Of a stretch of 64,000 bases of DNA, positions 18,356-26,362 are shown in pieces. The stretch comes from Candidatus Sulfotelmatobacter sp. (lineage in GTDB: Bacteria; Acidobacteriota; Terriglobia; Terriglobales; Acidobacteriaceae): NCBI GenBank assembly GCA_030041475.1, contig JASHNU010000079.1:62001-126000 (forward strand). Reading direction: 5' to 3'. Both the position numbers and the translations under genes were made by a program. Under the pieces are notes generated by a model, which made no database searches, was not told the origin of the DNA, and worked only from the letters and a program-made list of their open reading frames with translations. The first letter of the stretch is position 1. Each line of letters opens with the position of its first letter.

Positions 18356-19036
18356 CTACACTCCCTTCACCGCCGGATCCCAGATGAATTTGTGAAGCTG
18401 CAATCCCAGCCGAGCTGAGACGTTGTCCGCGATCATCCAGCTGGCCAGATCTTGCGGATCAAGCAGGCAGTGCGAGCTGTCGCGAGAGCCGGTCGCGTCT
18501 TTGCGAAATGCAGGCGAGAACAGCACTGCATTCACTTTCTCGGCGAGATTGTGCCGCGCGGTGAACTCCCGCGCGAAATCGTAGTCAGCCCGGCTGGCGA
18601 GCACGAACTTGACCTCATCGCGGGAAGTCAGGGCGTGCAGGTTGCTCGCGTCGAACGTATTTGCCTCACCCGAGTCCGGACATTTCACGTCGACGATCTT
18701 GATTACCTCGGCCGGAACGCTGGCCAGCGGCCGTTCGCCGCTGGTTTCGAGCAGAACTGTATATCCGTCCTGAAGCAGGTGCCGCATGAGCGGAACTACC
18801 TCGCGCTCCTGCAGCATGGGCTCACCGCCGGTGACTTCGACCAGGCCGGTCGGGCTCAGCCGCGAAACTTCATCCCGGACTTCCTGGAGGGTCATTTTGC
18901 GACCACCCTGGAAGGTGTATTCGCTATCGCACCAGGTGCAGCGCAGATTGCATCCGGTCAGGCGCACGAACACGCAGGGCAGGCCGGCGTGCGTAGACTC
19001 GCCCTGAAGGGATTTGTAGATCTCGGTGATCTGCAT
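18356..19036 (-). CDS. queE: 7-carboxy-7-deazaguanine synthase QueE
   Basis: QueE is a radical SAM enzyme that contracts carboxy-tetrahydropterin to 7-carboxy-7-deazaguanine. Seen in 226 residues: the EIYKSLQGESTHAGLPCVFV start, the 4Fe-4S cluster cysteines in TGCNLRCTWCDSEY (CxxxCxxC), the SAM-binding VTGGEPMLQ near residue 68, and LETSGERPL. It is upstream of queC and 48 bp downstream of queD, forming a preQ0 cluster. Confidence 0.95.
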   Translation of the reverse strand: MQITEIYKSLQGESTHAGLPCVFVRLTGCNLRCTWCDSEYTFQGGRKMTLQEVRDEVSRLSPTGLVEVTGGEPMLQEREVVPLMRHLLQDGYTVLLETSGERPLASVPAEVIKIVDVKCPDSGEANTFDASNLHALTSRDEVKFVLASRADYDFAREFTARHNLAEKVNAVLFSPAFRKDATGSRDSSHCLLDPQDLASWMIADNVSARLGLQLHKFIWDPAVKGV

Positions 19037-19084
19037 AAAAACAGTTGCCTACTGGCTGCTGGCAACTGGAAGCCGGCAACTGGG

Positions 19085-19462
19085 TTATTCACTGTATTTT
19101 GCTGTTGTCGTATCAGTTTCGAATACCGTGACGTCTTTCACGCGCACGCGGCCATTGGTGACGGTTTTGAGCCTCTCGTTTGACTCGTCGTAAAAATATT
19201 TGGCCAGATTTTCCGCCGACGGATTGATCACGGTGAAGGGCTCGATCTCATTGATCATCTGGTGATCCAGCCGCTCGATGACGTGCTTCATCACTTCGCG
19301 CAGGTCCTTGAAGTCGAGCAACAGGCCGGCCTTGTCGAGCTCTTTGCCGGCCAGCGTGACGCGAATCCTGTAGTTGTGGCCGTGCGGATTCTCGCACTTG
19401 CCCTTGTAGTTGCGCAGGTAATGTCCTGCGGCGAACGTATCTTCAACCGTGACCTCGAACAT
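19085..19462 (-). CDS. queD: 6-carboxy-5,6,7,8-tetrahydropterin synthase QueD
   Basis: QueD makes carboxy-tetrahydropterin from dihydroneopterin triphosphate. Seen in 125 residues: the zinc histidines in FAAGHYLR and PHGHNYRI, the catalytic cysteine in KGKCENPHGH, LDFKDLREVMKHVIERLDHQ, and PSAENLAKYFY. It is the first gene of the queD-queE-queC run. FolE and QueF are not in the window. Confidence 0.93.
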   Translation of the reverse strand: MFEVTVEDTFAAGHYLRNYKGKCENPHGHNYRIRVTLAGKELDKAGLLLDFKDLREVMKHVIERLDHQMINEIEPFTVINPSAENLAKYFYDESNERLKTVTNGRVRVKDVTVFETDTTTAKYSE

Positions 19463-19538
19463 GAGCCCCCAAGCCCGCGCCGACGCCGGCGAGGCACGTA
19501 TTCCGCGACGAACTATTGTACAGCGACGGAAAGTGGTT

Positions 19539-20135
19539 TCAGGCGCGGGTCAGCAAGCGCTGCAGGGCAATGGGCCCAAGAATCCCCACGGCGATTCCAT
19601 AGCCAAGATCGGCCCAGACCACGCGGCCAAGATTCACGATGTATAGCACTGCCACCAGCGGGAGGCTGAGGATCGCCATAAGGTTTCCCTGCCTCGCCTT
19701 GGCCGGAGCCATCTCCCACAGATTCGACAGGTCGGCGGTGGAAGGGATGGCATGCATCCCGATGGAAAGACCGAGCCAATAGAAAAAGTAAGCCACGGGG
19801 CTGCTGACTTTCAGGCCCTTAAGCGACAACCAGGCGGAGGTGCAAAACAGCACGCACAGAGCCGTATTCACAACAAAAGGGCCAATGTTCACAAAGAACA
19901 ACGCAGCGAAATTCTCGGTTTTTTCGTGAATCACGTAGCCCGCCGGATTGCCCAGCCGCCAGAAGCACACGTCATAAACCTGAAGCCTGAAGATCTTGCA
20001 GAAGAACAGATGCGCCGCCTCGTGCAGGATCACACCCGGGAACGTCAGAATCGCGACGATCGGGCCGGGAACGAACAGCGCCACCACGCGGACATTCGGG
20101 GTCAGCCCGCGTCGGCAGCAACCGCCCTGACTCAT
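19539..20135 (-). CDS. integral membrane protein with HExxH motif, M50-like
   Basis: A 198-residue protein with about five membrane segments. It has a zinc-protease-like HEAAH motif in the first helix region (GVILHEAAHLFFCKIFRLQV), followed by a loop with LGNPAGYVIHE. A later GLSIGMHAIPS-TADLSNLW segment could supply the third ligand, as in M50 site-2 proteases and DUF3267 proteins. There is no recognisable PDZ domain. Target and role are unknown. It is 76 bp upstream of queD and probably independent of it. Confidence 0.65.
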   Translation of the reverse strand: MSQGGCCRRGLTPNVRVVALFVPGPIVAILTFPGVILHEAAHLFFCKIFRLQVYDVCFWRLGNPAGYVIHEKTENFAALFFVNIGPFVVNTALCVLFCTSAWLSLKGLKVSSPVAYFFYWLGLSIGMHAIPSTADLSNLWEMAPAKARQGNLMAILSLPLVAVLYIVNLGRVVWADLGYGIAVGILGPIALQRLLTRA

Positions 20136-20208
20136 GGCGAGGAATTATGTATCGAATGCGAAGATTTGAAAAGGAGAAGTTTGCCGGGAGTTGTATTTCT
20201 TACATCTG

Positions 20209-22290
20209 TCATGCCAGGCCGAAGAATTCTTCCACCGCTCGCATCTCGGTCGTCTTTTGATAACGGGGCAGGCTGTCCAGAAATACGCGGCCGTATTGTT
20301 TCTTCAAAATGCGGTTGTCGAGCAACACCAGCAAGCCGCGGTCGTGCAGCGAGCGGATGAGCCGCCCAAAGCCCTGTTTCAGCGTAATGACGGCCGCCGG
20401 CACCTGGTACTGAAAAAAAGCGTTGCCGCCTTCCGCGTCGATCGCTTTCACCCGCGCCGCCACGACCGGATCGCTGGGAACAGCAAACGGCAGACGGTCA
20501 ATGATCACGCAGCTCAGTTGCTCGCCTTGCACGTCCACGCCCTGCCAGAACGACGAGGTGGCGAACAGGACCGCGTTCGGCGTCAGACGGTACTCCTCGA
20601 GCAGGACGCTTTTCGGCGCGTCGCCCTGGCGAAGCAGGGGAAACTCAACCTCTCCCAGCAGCCGCTGATGAATCTCGTTCATCTGCGCGTAACTGGTGAA
20701 GAGCACAAATGCCCGTCCGCTTGTGATTTCGAGCAGCCTGCGAATGCGTTCGGCGGCCTTGGCGGTGAACTGCGGCGTGCGCGGATCGGGCAGGTCGGGC
20801 GGGACGTACAACAGCGCCTGACTTTCGTAGTCGAAGTGCGAAGGCAACACCGATTCGCGGGTGTTGTCCATCCCCAGCCGCTGCCGGATGTATTCGAAGC
20901 CTCCGCCGACGGCCAGCGTGGCCGAGGTCAGCACCGCGCACTCCAGTTTCGACCACAGGCACTCGCGCAGGATCGGTCCAACGTCGATCGGAGTGGCTTG
21001 AAGATACACATTCTGCCGGCCTTGAGATTTCTCTTTGTTCTTGTCTGTGTCTCGATGTCTCTGTGGTGAAAAAGCCCGGCCGCGACGCTCGATCCAGAAG
21101 ACGGTGTTGCGATCCTCCGATTCCATGGCAAAACTGAGCTGAACCTGAATCTCCTGGGCTCGCCTCACAAAGTTGAAAATCTCTTCCGGCTTCTGCGGCA
21201 GGCCCTCGAGTTCGCCGGCCAGGCGTGTCAGTGCCTGGTTCAGCGCAAGAAATTCGTCTCCGTTTTCTTCCAGAAACTCGCGCCGTGTTTCGAAAGCAAA
21301 GCGGCCTTCTCCCGGCGGGAGCAGGGAAAAGAACAATTGCGAGCGCTCGCGCAGGCTGCCCACCGCGCCGGACAGCGACGCCGAGAGCAGGCGGTTATGC
21401 TGCAGCGAGTTCTCCACATCGCGGGCCAGTTCCTCGACGCGCAAATTGCTGACGGAGATGCCGAAGTAGTTGGCCGCCACGTCTTCCAACTCATGCGCCT
21501 CGTCAAAGATCACCGCTGAGGCCTCGGGCAGAATGCCCGCATCCGGCACGCCTTCAGCCTGCAACTTGATGGCGAGGTCGGCGAAGAACAGATGATGATT
21601 GACGATGACGATGTCGCTCTCCATCGCGCGCCGCCGCATCTCGGTAATGAAGCACCGCTCCCACTGGCTGCATTTCTGGCCAAGGCATGTCTCGGCGCGC
21701 GCATCCAGCTTGTGCCACAACGGACTCATCTCCGGCAATTCGGCGAGTTCCGAGCGATCACCGGTGCCGGTTGTTTTTTCCCATGCCGCGATCGCGCGAT
21801 ACTGCTCGATTTCTTCCAGGCCACTCAGCACCGGCTGATCCGTCAAGTCATACAGCTTCTTGCGGCAGAGGTAATTGTTGCGGCCCTTCATGTAGCAAAC
21901 GGGAAGCCTGGGGTTGGAGGAGGCGCCGGAAGATGGCTTTCCATACAGCGCCTGCTCGAGGAAAGGAACGTCTTTGTAGAAAAGTTGTTCCTGCAAGTTC
22001 TTGGTGCCGGTCGAAATGATGACGCGCTTGCCGGAACGGATGACGGGCAGCAGATAGGCCAGCGTCTTGCCAGTGCCCGTGCCGGCCTCGACAATCAGGT
22101 GCCGTTTTTCTTCCAGAGCCTGCTCAACCGCCTGCGCCATCTGCAGTTGTCCGCGGCGGAACTCGTACAGCGGATGCGTACGGGAAAGAATGCCGCCCGG
22201 CGCAAAAAACTGATGCAAGGAAGCCTCTTTCCCTCCGGGAGACTGCTCGCGCGGCGTGACAGGAGGCACGGACTGGGAAGGCAGAGCCAT
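20209..22290 (-). CDS. dinG: DinG/XPD-type ATP-dependent DNA helicase
   Basis: A superfamily 2 helicase of the iron-sulfur DinG/XPD group. Seen in 693 residues: Walker A EAGTGTGKTLAYLLP, the iron-sulfur cysteines spread over CYMKGRNNYLC and CLGQKCSQWERC, the DEAH box VIFDEAHELED, and C-terminal motifs SFWQGVDVQGE and QGFGRLIRS. About 18 residues near position 420, reading through SPQRHRDTDKNKEKS, come from a dispersed CACCACAGAGACA-type repeat and lie in a variable loop. The ATG at 22290 is preferred. The open frame extends 79 codons further into the divergent der gene, with no homology. Confidence 0.9.
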   Translation of the reverse strand: MALPSQSVPPVTPREQSPGGKEASLHQFFAPGGILSRTHPLYEFRRGQLQMAQAVEQALEEKRHLIVEAGTGTGKTLAYLLPVIRSGKRVIISTGTKNLQEQLFYKDVPFLEQALYGKPSSGASSNPRLPVCYMKGRNNYLCRKKLYDLTDQPVLSGLEEIEQYRAIAAWEKTTGTGDRSELAELPEMSPLWHKLDARAETCLGQKCSQWERCFITEMRRRAMESDIVIVNHHLFFADLAIKLQAEGVPDAGILPEASAVIFDEAHELEDVAANYFGISVSNLRVEELARDVENSLQHNRLLSASLSGAVGSLRERSQLFFSLLPPGEGRFAFETRREFLEENGDEFLALNQALTRLAGELEGLPQKPEEIFNFVRRAQEIQVQLSFAMESEDRNTVFWIERRGRAFSPQRHRDTDKNKEKSQGRQNVYLQATPIDVGPILRECLWSKLECAVLTSATLAVGGGFEYIRQRLGMDNTRESVLPSHFDYESQALLYVPPDLPDPRTPQFTAKAAERIRRLLEITSGRAFVLFTSYAQMNEIHQRLLGEVEFPLLRQGDAPKSVLLEEYRLTPNAVLFATSSFWQGVDVQGEQLSCVIIDRLPFAVPSDPVVAARVKAIDAEGGNAFFQYQVPAAVITLKQGFGRLIRSLHDRGLLVLLDNRILKKQYGRVFLDSLPRYQKTTEMRAVEEFFGLA
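21022..21076 (-). repeat. CACCACAGAGACA-type repeat within dinG
   Basis: Read on the minus strand, it starts TTCACCACAGAGACATCG and continues in purine-rich CACAGA/AAGAGAAA units. A copy of the same type is in the ATP ligase gene at 37404-37440, and an inverted pair is at the start of the GNAT gene near 61534. Confidence 0.6.
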
Positions 22291-22411
22291 TGAAGTCTCT
22301 ATAATAACCAGTTCCATGAGTGAATAAGCGGGAAGTGAATAGGGCACGAAGCAGAAGGCAAAAAGTGGATCGCCACGCTGAAAAAACGCGCCCGACGATG
22401 AAACCGGATCT

Positions 22412-23824
22412 ATGACGCCATCAGTCCCCATTCTTGCGATTGTGGGCCGCCCCAATGTCGGCAAGTCGACGCTTTTCAACCGGATCGTGGGTTCTCGCCG
22501 CGCGATCGTCGGCGACGAGCCCGGCATTACGCGCGACCGGCTCTACGGAGACGCGGAATGGAGCGGCCGCAACCTGCGCATTGTGGACACAGGCGGAATT
22601 CTGCCCGAAGAAAAAGATCTAATTCCCTCGGAAATTTTCCGACAGGCGCGTGTCGCGCTCGAGGAAGCCGCCGCCGTCGTCATGGTCGTGGATGGACGCT
22701 CGGAACTGGTTGCTCCTGATCTCGAACTCGCGCGCCTTCTGCGCAAAACCAACCGGCCTCTATTTCTTGCCGTCAACAAGGTGGATAGCGATAAGCAGTC
22801 CGCCCTGCTCGGCGATTTTCACCGCCTGGGTATTCCGCAGATGTTCCCCGTCTCCGCCGAGCATGGCCGCGGCGTAGACGATCTTCTCGACGCGGTGATC
22901 GCGGTCGTAGCACCTCCTGTCGCCAAAGAGGACACAGAAGGCGTTGAGCCAGCGCCAGCGGACAAGGAACAATCGGCGGCCGAAGTCAAAGTCGCCATCA
23001 TCGGCCACCCCAACGTGGGCAAGTCAACACTGTTGAACTGTCTGACGGCGACTGACCGCGCTATCGTATCCCCGATTCCCGGCACCACGCGCGACGCAGT
23101 CGACGAAGTCGTAGAGCGCAACGGACGCCGCTTCCGCTTCATTGACACCGCTGGCATCCGCCGCAAAGGTAAGACTCATCTGATGGCCGAAAAACTCTCT
23201 GTCATCATGGCGCGCAAGCACCTCGAGTCCGCCGACATCGCCCTGCTCGTCATCGATGCGACGGAAGGCGTGAGCCAGCTCGATGCCGCGATTGCCGGAT
23301 ACGCTCACGAGAGCGGTCGGTCGGTCATCATCGTGGTCAACAAGTGGGACCTCGTTCTCAGCGGACTGAATAAACCGGGCCGCCCGACAAAAGCCCAGCG
23401 CATGCGCGAATCCAAGCGCCCCGCCGACCGCGACGCGTACGAGCAACGGCTGCGCTTCCAGCTCAAGTTCCTGCATTACGCCCCGGTGATTTTCGTTTCG
23501 GCCAAGTCGGGCAAAGGTACCGAGAAGATTTTCCCGTTGCTCGAGCAGGTCGCTGACGAGCGCCGCAAACGCATTCCTACCTCTGCCATGAATCGGTTTC
23601 TCGAGCACGTCGACTTCGATCGCGCTTCCGTTCCCGTCCGCGAGCGTGTGAAGATTTTGTACGTGACGCAGGCGTCGGTGTCGCCGCCCACATTCGTTCT
23701 CTTCACCGACCGCGCGGTGAAGTTGCACTTTTCCTACGAACGGTTTCTGGAAAACCAGATTCGGCGGGCATTTGGATTTGTGGGGACGCCGATCTGGATC
23801 AAGACTAGAGCAAGAAACCCGTAA
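22412..23824 (+). CDS. der: ribosome assembly GTPase Der (EngA)
   Basis: Der helps 50S subunit maturation. It has two tandem GTPase domains: the first with GRPNVGKSTLF (residue 10), DEPGITRD, DTGG and NKVD, and the second with GHPNVGKSTLL (residue 197), PGTTRD, DTAGIRRK and NKWD. A C-terminal KH-like domain ends at residue 470. The linker (about 165-190) is Glu/Ala-rich. The ATG at 22412 begins the first GTPase domain. The gene diverges from the dinG-type gene. Confidence 0.97.
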   Translation: MTPSVPILAIVGRPNVGKSTLFNRIVGSRRAIVGDEPGITRDRLYGDAEWSGRNLRIVDTGGILPEEKDLIPSEIFRQARVALEEAAAVVMVVDGRSELVAPDLELARLLRKTNRPLFLAVNKVDSDKQSALLGDFHRLGIPQMFPVSAEHGRGVDDLLDAVIAVVAPPVAKEDTEGVEPAPADKEQSAAEVKVAIIGHPNVGKSTLLNCLTATDRAIVSPIPGTTRDAVDEVVERNGRRFRFIDTAGIRRKGKTHLMAEKLSVIMARKHLESADIALLVIDATEGVSQLDAAIAGYAHESGRSVIIVVNKWDLVLSGLNKPGRPTKAQRMRESKRPADRDAYEQRLRFQLKFLHYAPVIFVSAKSGKGTEKIFPLLEQVADERRKRIPTSAMNRFLEHVDFDRASVPVRERVKILYVTQASVSPPTFVLFTDRAVKLHFSYERFLENQIRRAFGFVGTPIWIKTRARNP

Positions 23825-23830
23825 GCCGAC

Positions 23831-24277
23831 TTATTCTCCCTCCACCATCCGGTCCTCGGTAAGCAGTCCGATCCGCTGCACGCCCGCGTGATGCGCCAGA
23901 TCGATTACATCGGCGACATACTGAAAATCCACGTCGGCATCGCCACGCACGAAGGCAACTTTCTCCGCGCGCGTCAGATATATCTGGGCGAGCCGCGTCT
24001 CCAGTTCCTCCCATCGGACATCTTCGCGATTGATCCTGACCAGCGGCTGCTGATCCTTGGCCGTCCAGACAACCTGAATCACGACGGTGTGTTCCTGCGC
24101 GGCCGCCTTCCCATTCGTCTTATCCGGCGGCTGCGGTATTTGCGCCTTCTCCTGATACTGCTTGTCCATCGAGACTACGAGCATGAACATGACGATCAAC
24201 GTGAGCAGCACGTCAATCAGCGGCGTGACGTTGATCTGCGGACGAGACGCACCTCCGCCTCCGGTTGAGAAAGCCAT
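23831..24277 (-). CDS. ExbD/TolR family biopolymer transport protein
   Basis: An inner-membrane protein that, with a TolQ/ExbB partner, carries proton-motive energy to the outer membrane. Seen in 148 residues: a short Gly-rich N-terminus (STGGGGASR), one membrane helix with the essential aspartate in NVTPLIDVLLTLIVMFMLVV, and a periplasmic domain ending DLAHHAGVQRIGLLT. The start at 24277 has GAGAGGAG eight bases upstream. The 26 upstream codons are not used. No exbB or tonB gene is adjacent, so the partner lies elsewhere. Confidence 0.88.
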   Translation of the reverse strand: MAFSTGGGGASRPQINVTPLIDVLLTLIVMFMLVVSMDKQYQEKAQIPQPPDKTNGKAAAQEHTVVIQVVWTAKDQQPLVRINREDVRWEELETRLAQIYLTRAEKVAFVRGDADVDFQYVADVIDLAHHAGVQRIGLLTEDRMVEGE

Positions 24278-24421
24278 GGGAATCGCTCCTCTCGGGACGC
24301 GCGTCTGCAGGATCAGACACCCGACTGCTTCTGCATGTTCCAGGAAACGTGACACGAAGCATGTTCCACGAACTACCAGAGGCGTTTGCGTCGTTTCGGC
24401 GGCTAGCGGAATGGCCAGCGT

Positions 24422-25798
24422 TCAGGTTCTCATTGGCGTCTGGGAAACGCGCTCCATCCATTTGTCGAACTCTTCGAGAGCGAGTTCGCACTGACGCTTG
24501 TGCCGTTCCTTCCGGTCTCGGATCTTCTGCTCCAGCGGAGGCAGCAAATCGAAAGTGATATTCGCGGGCTGAAAATTCTTCGCGTCTGCGTGCGTCACAT
24601 AATGCGTGAGCGACCCGAACGCCGAAGCGCGGGGAGCGGGCGCCAACTCATCTCCCGACACCAGCGCAGCGGCATGTATTCCGGCCAGCAGCCCGGTTGC
24701 GATCGACTCTACATAGCCTTCGACCCCGCAAATCTGCCCGGCAAAAAATACCCTCGGGTGCGTTTTCATCTGCAGAGTCTCGCGCAACAACGCGGGTGCA
24801 TTAATGTAAGTGTTGCGATGAATCTGGCCATAACGCAGGAAGCGCGCGTTCCCCAGGCCGGGGATCAGCCGTAGCACTCGTGCCTGCTCGCCAAACTTCA
24901 GGTGATTTTGAAAACCGACCAGGTTGTAGGCGTCAGCCCGCAGATTTTCCTGTCGCAACTGCACCACCGCATACGGCATCTTTCCCGTCCGCGGATCTTT
25001 GAGTCCCACCGGCTTCATCGGGCCGAAACGCAGCGTATCGTGCCCGCGGCGGGCGATCTCTTCAATGGGCAGGCAGCCCTCGAAATAATTCAACTTTTCC
25101 CAGTCCCGCTCCTCTACGGACTGCGCCGCCAGCAGCGCGTCGTAAAAGCGGTCGTATCCTTCCTGATCCATCGGGCAGTTGATGTAATCTGCCGATCCCT
25201 TGTCATAGCGGGCCGCCAGGTAGACGCGCGCCATGTCAATCGAATCCGCTTCGACGATCGGGCTAATCGAATCGTAGAAATACAGGCGCGGATTCTGTGG
25301 CGCGGGTACTCCGTCTCGCTGGTCAAATCCGTCTTCCGACAGACTCAGTCGGACAATCTCCGCAGCCAACGCGTCGGAAGTTAGCGGGCCCGTGGCAATC
25401 ACGGTGACACCCGCGCACTCGTCGATTGACCTGACTTCCTCGCGTCGCACCGTGATCCTCGGCTCGCTTGAAATCGCCTCCGTCACGCGCGCCGCGAAAG
25501 TCACGCGATCCACGGCCAGCGCGTGCCCCGCGGGAACGGCGCATTGCCGCGCGATTTCCATCAGCAGGGAACCGGACCCGCGCATCTCTTCTTTCAACAG
25601 CCAAGGCGCGGTGTATTCGCTGTCCGACTTGAGCGAATTCGAGCAGACGAGTTCGGCAAAGTCACCTGTCTGATGCGCCGGAGTCGTTTTCACCGGCCGC
25701 ATCTCGAACAATTCGACCTCGACTCCGCGCCGCACGCACTGCCACGCCGCCTCCGAACCGGCCAACCCCCCGCCGATGATTCGCACCCGCGCCGTCAT
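24422..25798 (-). CDS. trmFO: methylenetetrahydrofolate-tRNA-(uracil-5-)-methyltransferase TrmFO
   Basis: TrmFO makes 5-methyluridine at position 54 in the T-loop of tRNAs, using FADH2 and methylene-THF. Seen in 458 residues: the N-terminal FAD motif VRIIGGGLAGSEAAW, LFEMRP and TPAHQTGDFAELVCSNSLKS, and later VGFQNHLKFGEQ and GQICGVEGYVESIATGLLAG. The start at 25798 makes a 4-bp ATGA overlap with the upstream GNAT gene. It belongs to the same folate/flavin chemistry as the ThyX encoded here. Confidence 0.95.
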   Translation of the reverse strand: MTARVRIIGGGLAGSEAAWQCVRRGVEVELFEMRPVKTTPAHQTGDFAELVCSNSLKSDSEYTAPWLLKEEMRGSGSLLMEIARQCAVPAGHALAVDRVTFAARVTEAISSEPRITVRREEVRSIDECAGVTVIATGPLTSDALAAEIVRLSLSEDGFDQRDGVPAPQNPRLYFYDSISPIVEADSIDMARVYLAARYDKGSADYINCPMDQEGYDRFYDALLAAQSVEERDWEKLNYFEGCLPIEEIARRGHDTLRFGPMKPVGLKDPRTGKMPYAVVQLRQENLRADAYNLVGFQNHLKFGEQARVLRLIPGLGNARFLRYGQIHRNTYINAPALLRETLQMKTHPRVFFAGQICGVEGYVESIATGLLAGIHAAALVSGDELAPAPRASAFGSLTHYVTHADAKNFQPANITFDLLPPLEQKIRDRKERHKRQCELALEEFDKWMERVSQTPMRT

Positions 25799-26274
25799 AA
25801 AGCCTTTTTTGCCAGCCGCTCCAGGGCTTCGCCGTGGAGGAGCACTGGTCTCCACTGATCGCGGAACTCCGCGCCCAGCGCCTTATACCACTCGATCGCT
25901 CGTTCGTTCCAGTTGAGCACTTCCCAGTGTATCCCGTAGCAATTCTCTTCCACGGCGATGCGCGCCACCGCCGCCAGGAGCGCCTGCCCGATACCCCGCC
26001 CACGAAACGCGTCACGCACGTAGATGTCCTCGAGAAACAGTCCCTGATCCGTCCAGGTCGAGTAGTATCGGAAGAAGAATGTGTATCCCGCGGGTTGACC
26101 GTCCCACTCGGCAATCAAAGCGCGGAATTGCGGATGCTCCCCAAAGCCGTCGCGGACCAAATCCTGTTCCGTGATGGTTACCAGGTCCAGTTCGCGCTCA
26201 AACTCCGCAAGTTCGCGAATCATGGTACACAGCAAAGCGGCATCGCCGCCGATCGCAGGACGGATCTGGAGCAT
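25795..26274 (-). CDS. GNAT acetyltransferase, diamine-acetyltransferase-like
   Basis: A single-domain N-acetyltransferase (159 residues) resembling spermidine/spermine N1-acetyltransferase. It has RPAIGGDAALLCTMIRELAEFE at the start, FLEDIYVRDAFRGRGIGQALL (the acetyl-CoA pyrophosphate loop) near residue 82, and LNWNERAIEWYKALGAE near residue 120. The substrate is not known. Its stop overlaps the trmFO start, so the two genes are likely translated together. Confidence 0.85.
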   Translation of the reverse strand: MLQIRPAIGGDAALLCTMIRELAEFERELDLVTITEQDLVRDGFGEHPQFRALIAEWDGQPAGYTFFFRYYSTWTDQGLFLEDIYVRDAFRGRGIGQALLAAVARIAVEENCYGIHWEVLNWNERAIEWYKALGAEFRDQWRPVLLHGEALERLAKKAL

Positions 26275-26362
26275 TGCAGGCTCGAATACAGCGGGATCAG
26301 TGTAAAACAGGTGTGGCGTATGTGCTGAGGCAAGCCTGGCTGCCGCGCGCGTAGCCCGGGGC

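Noticed and set aside
22300..22305. TATAAT on the plus strand as a der promoter
   Set aside because: No -35 and a distance of more than 100 bases to der. On the minus strand the same region can serve the helicase gene, so the plus assignment is not supported.
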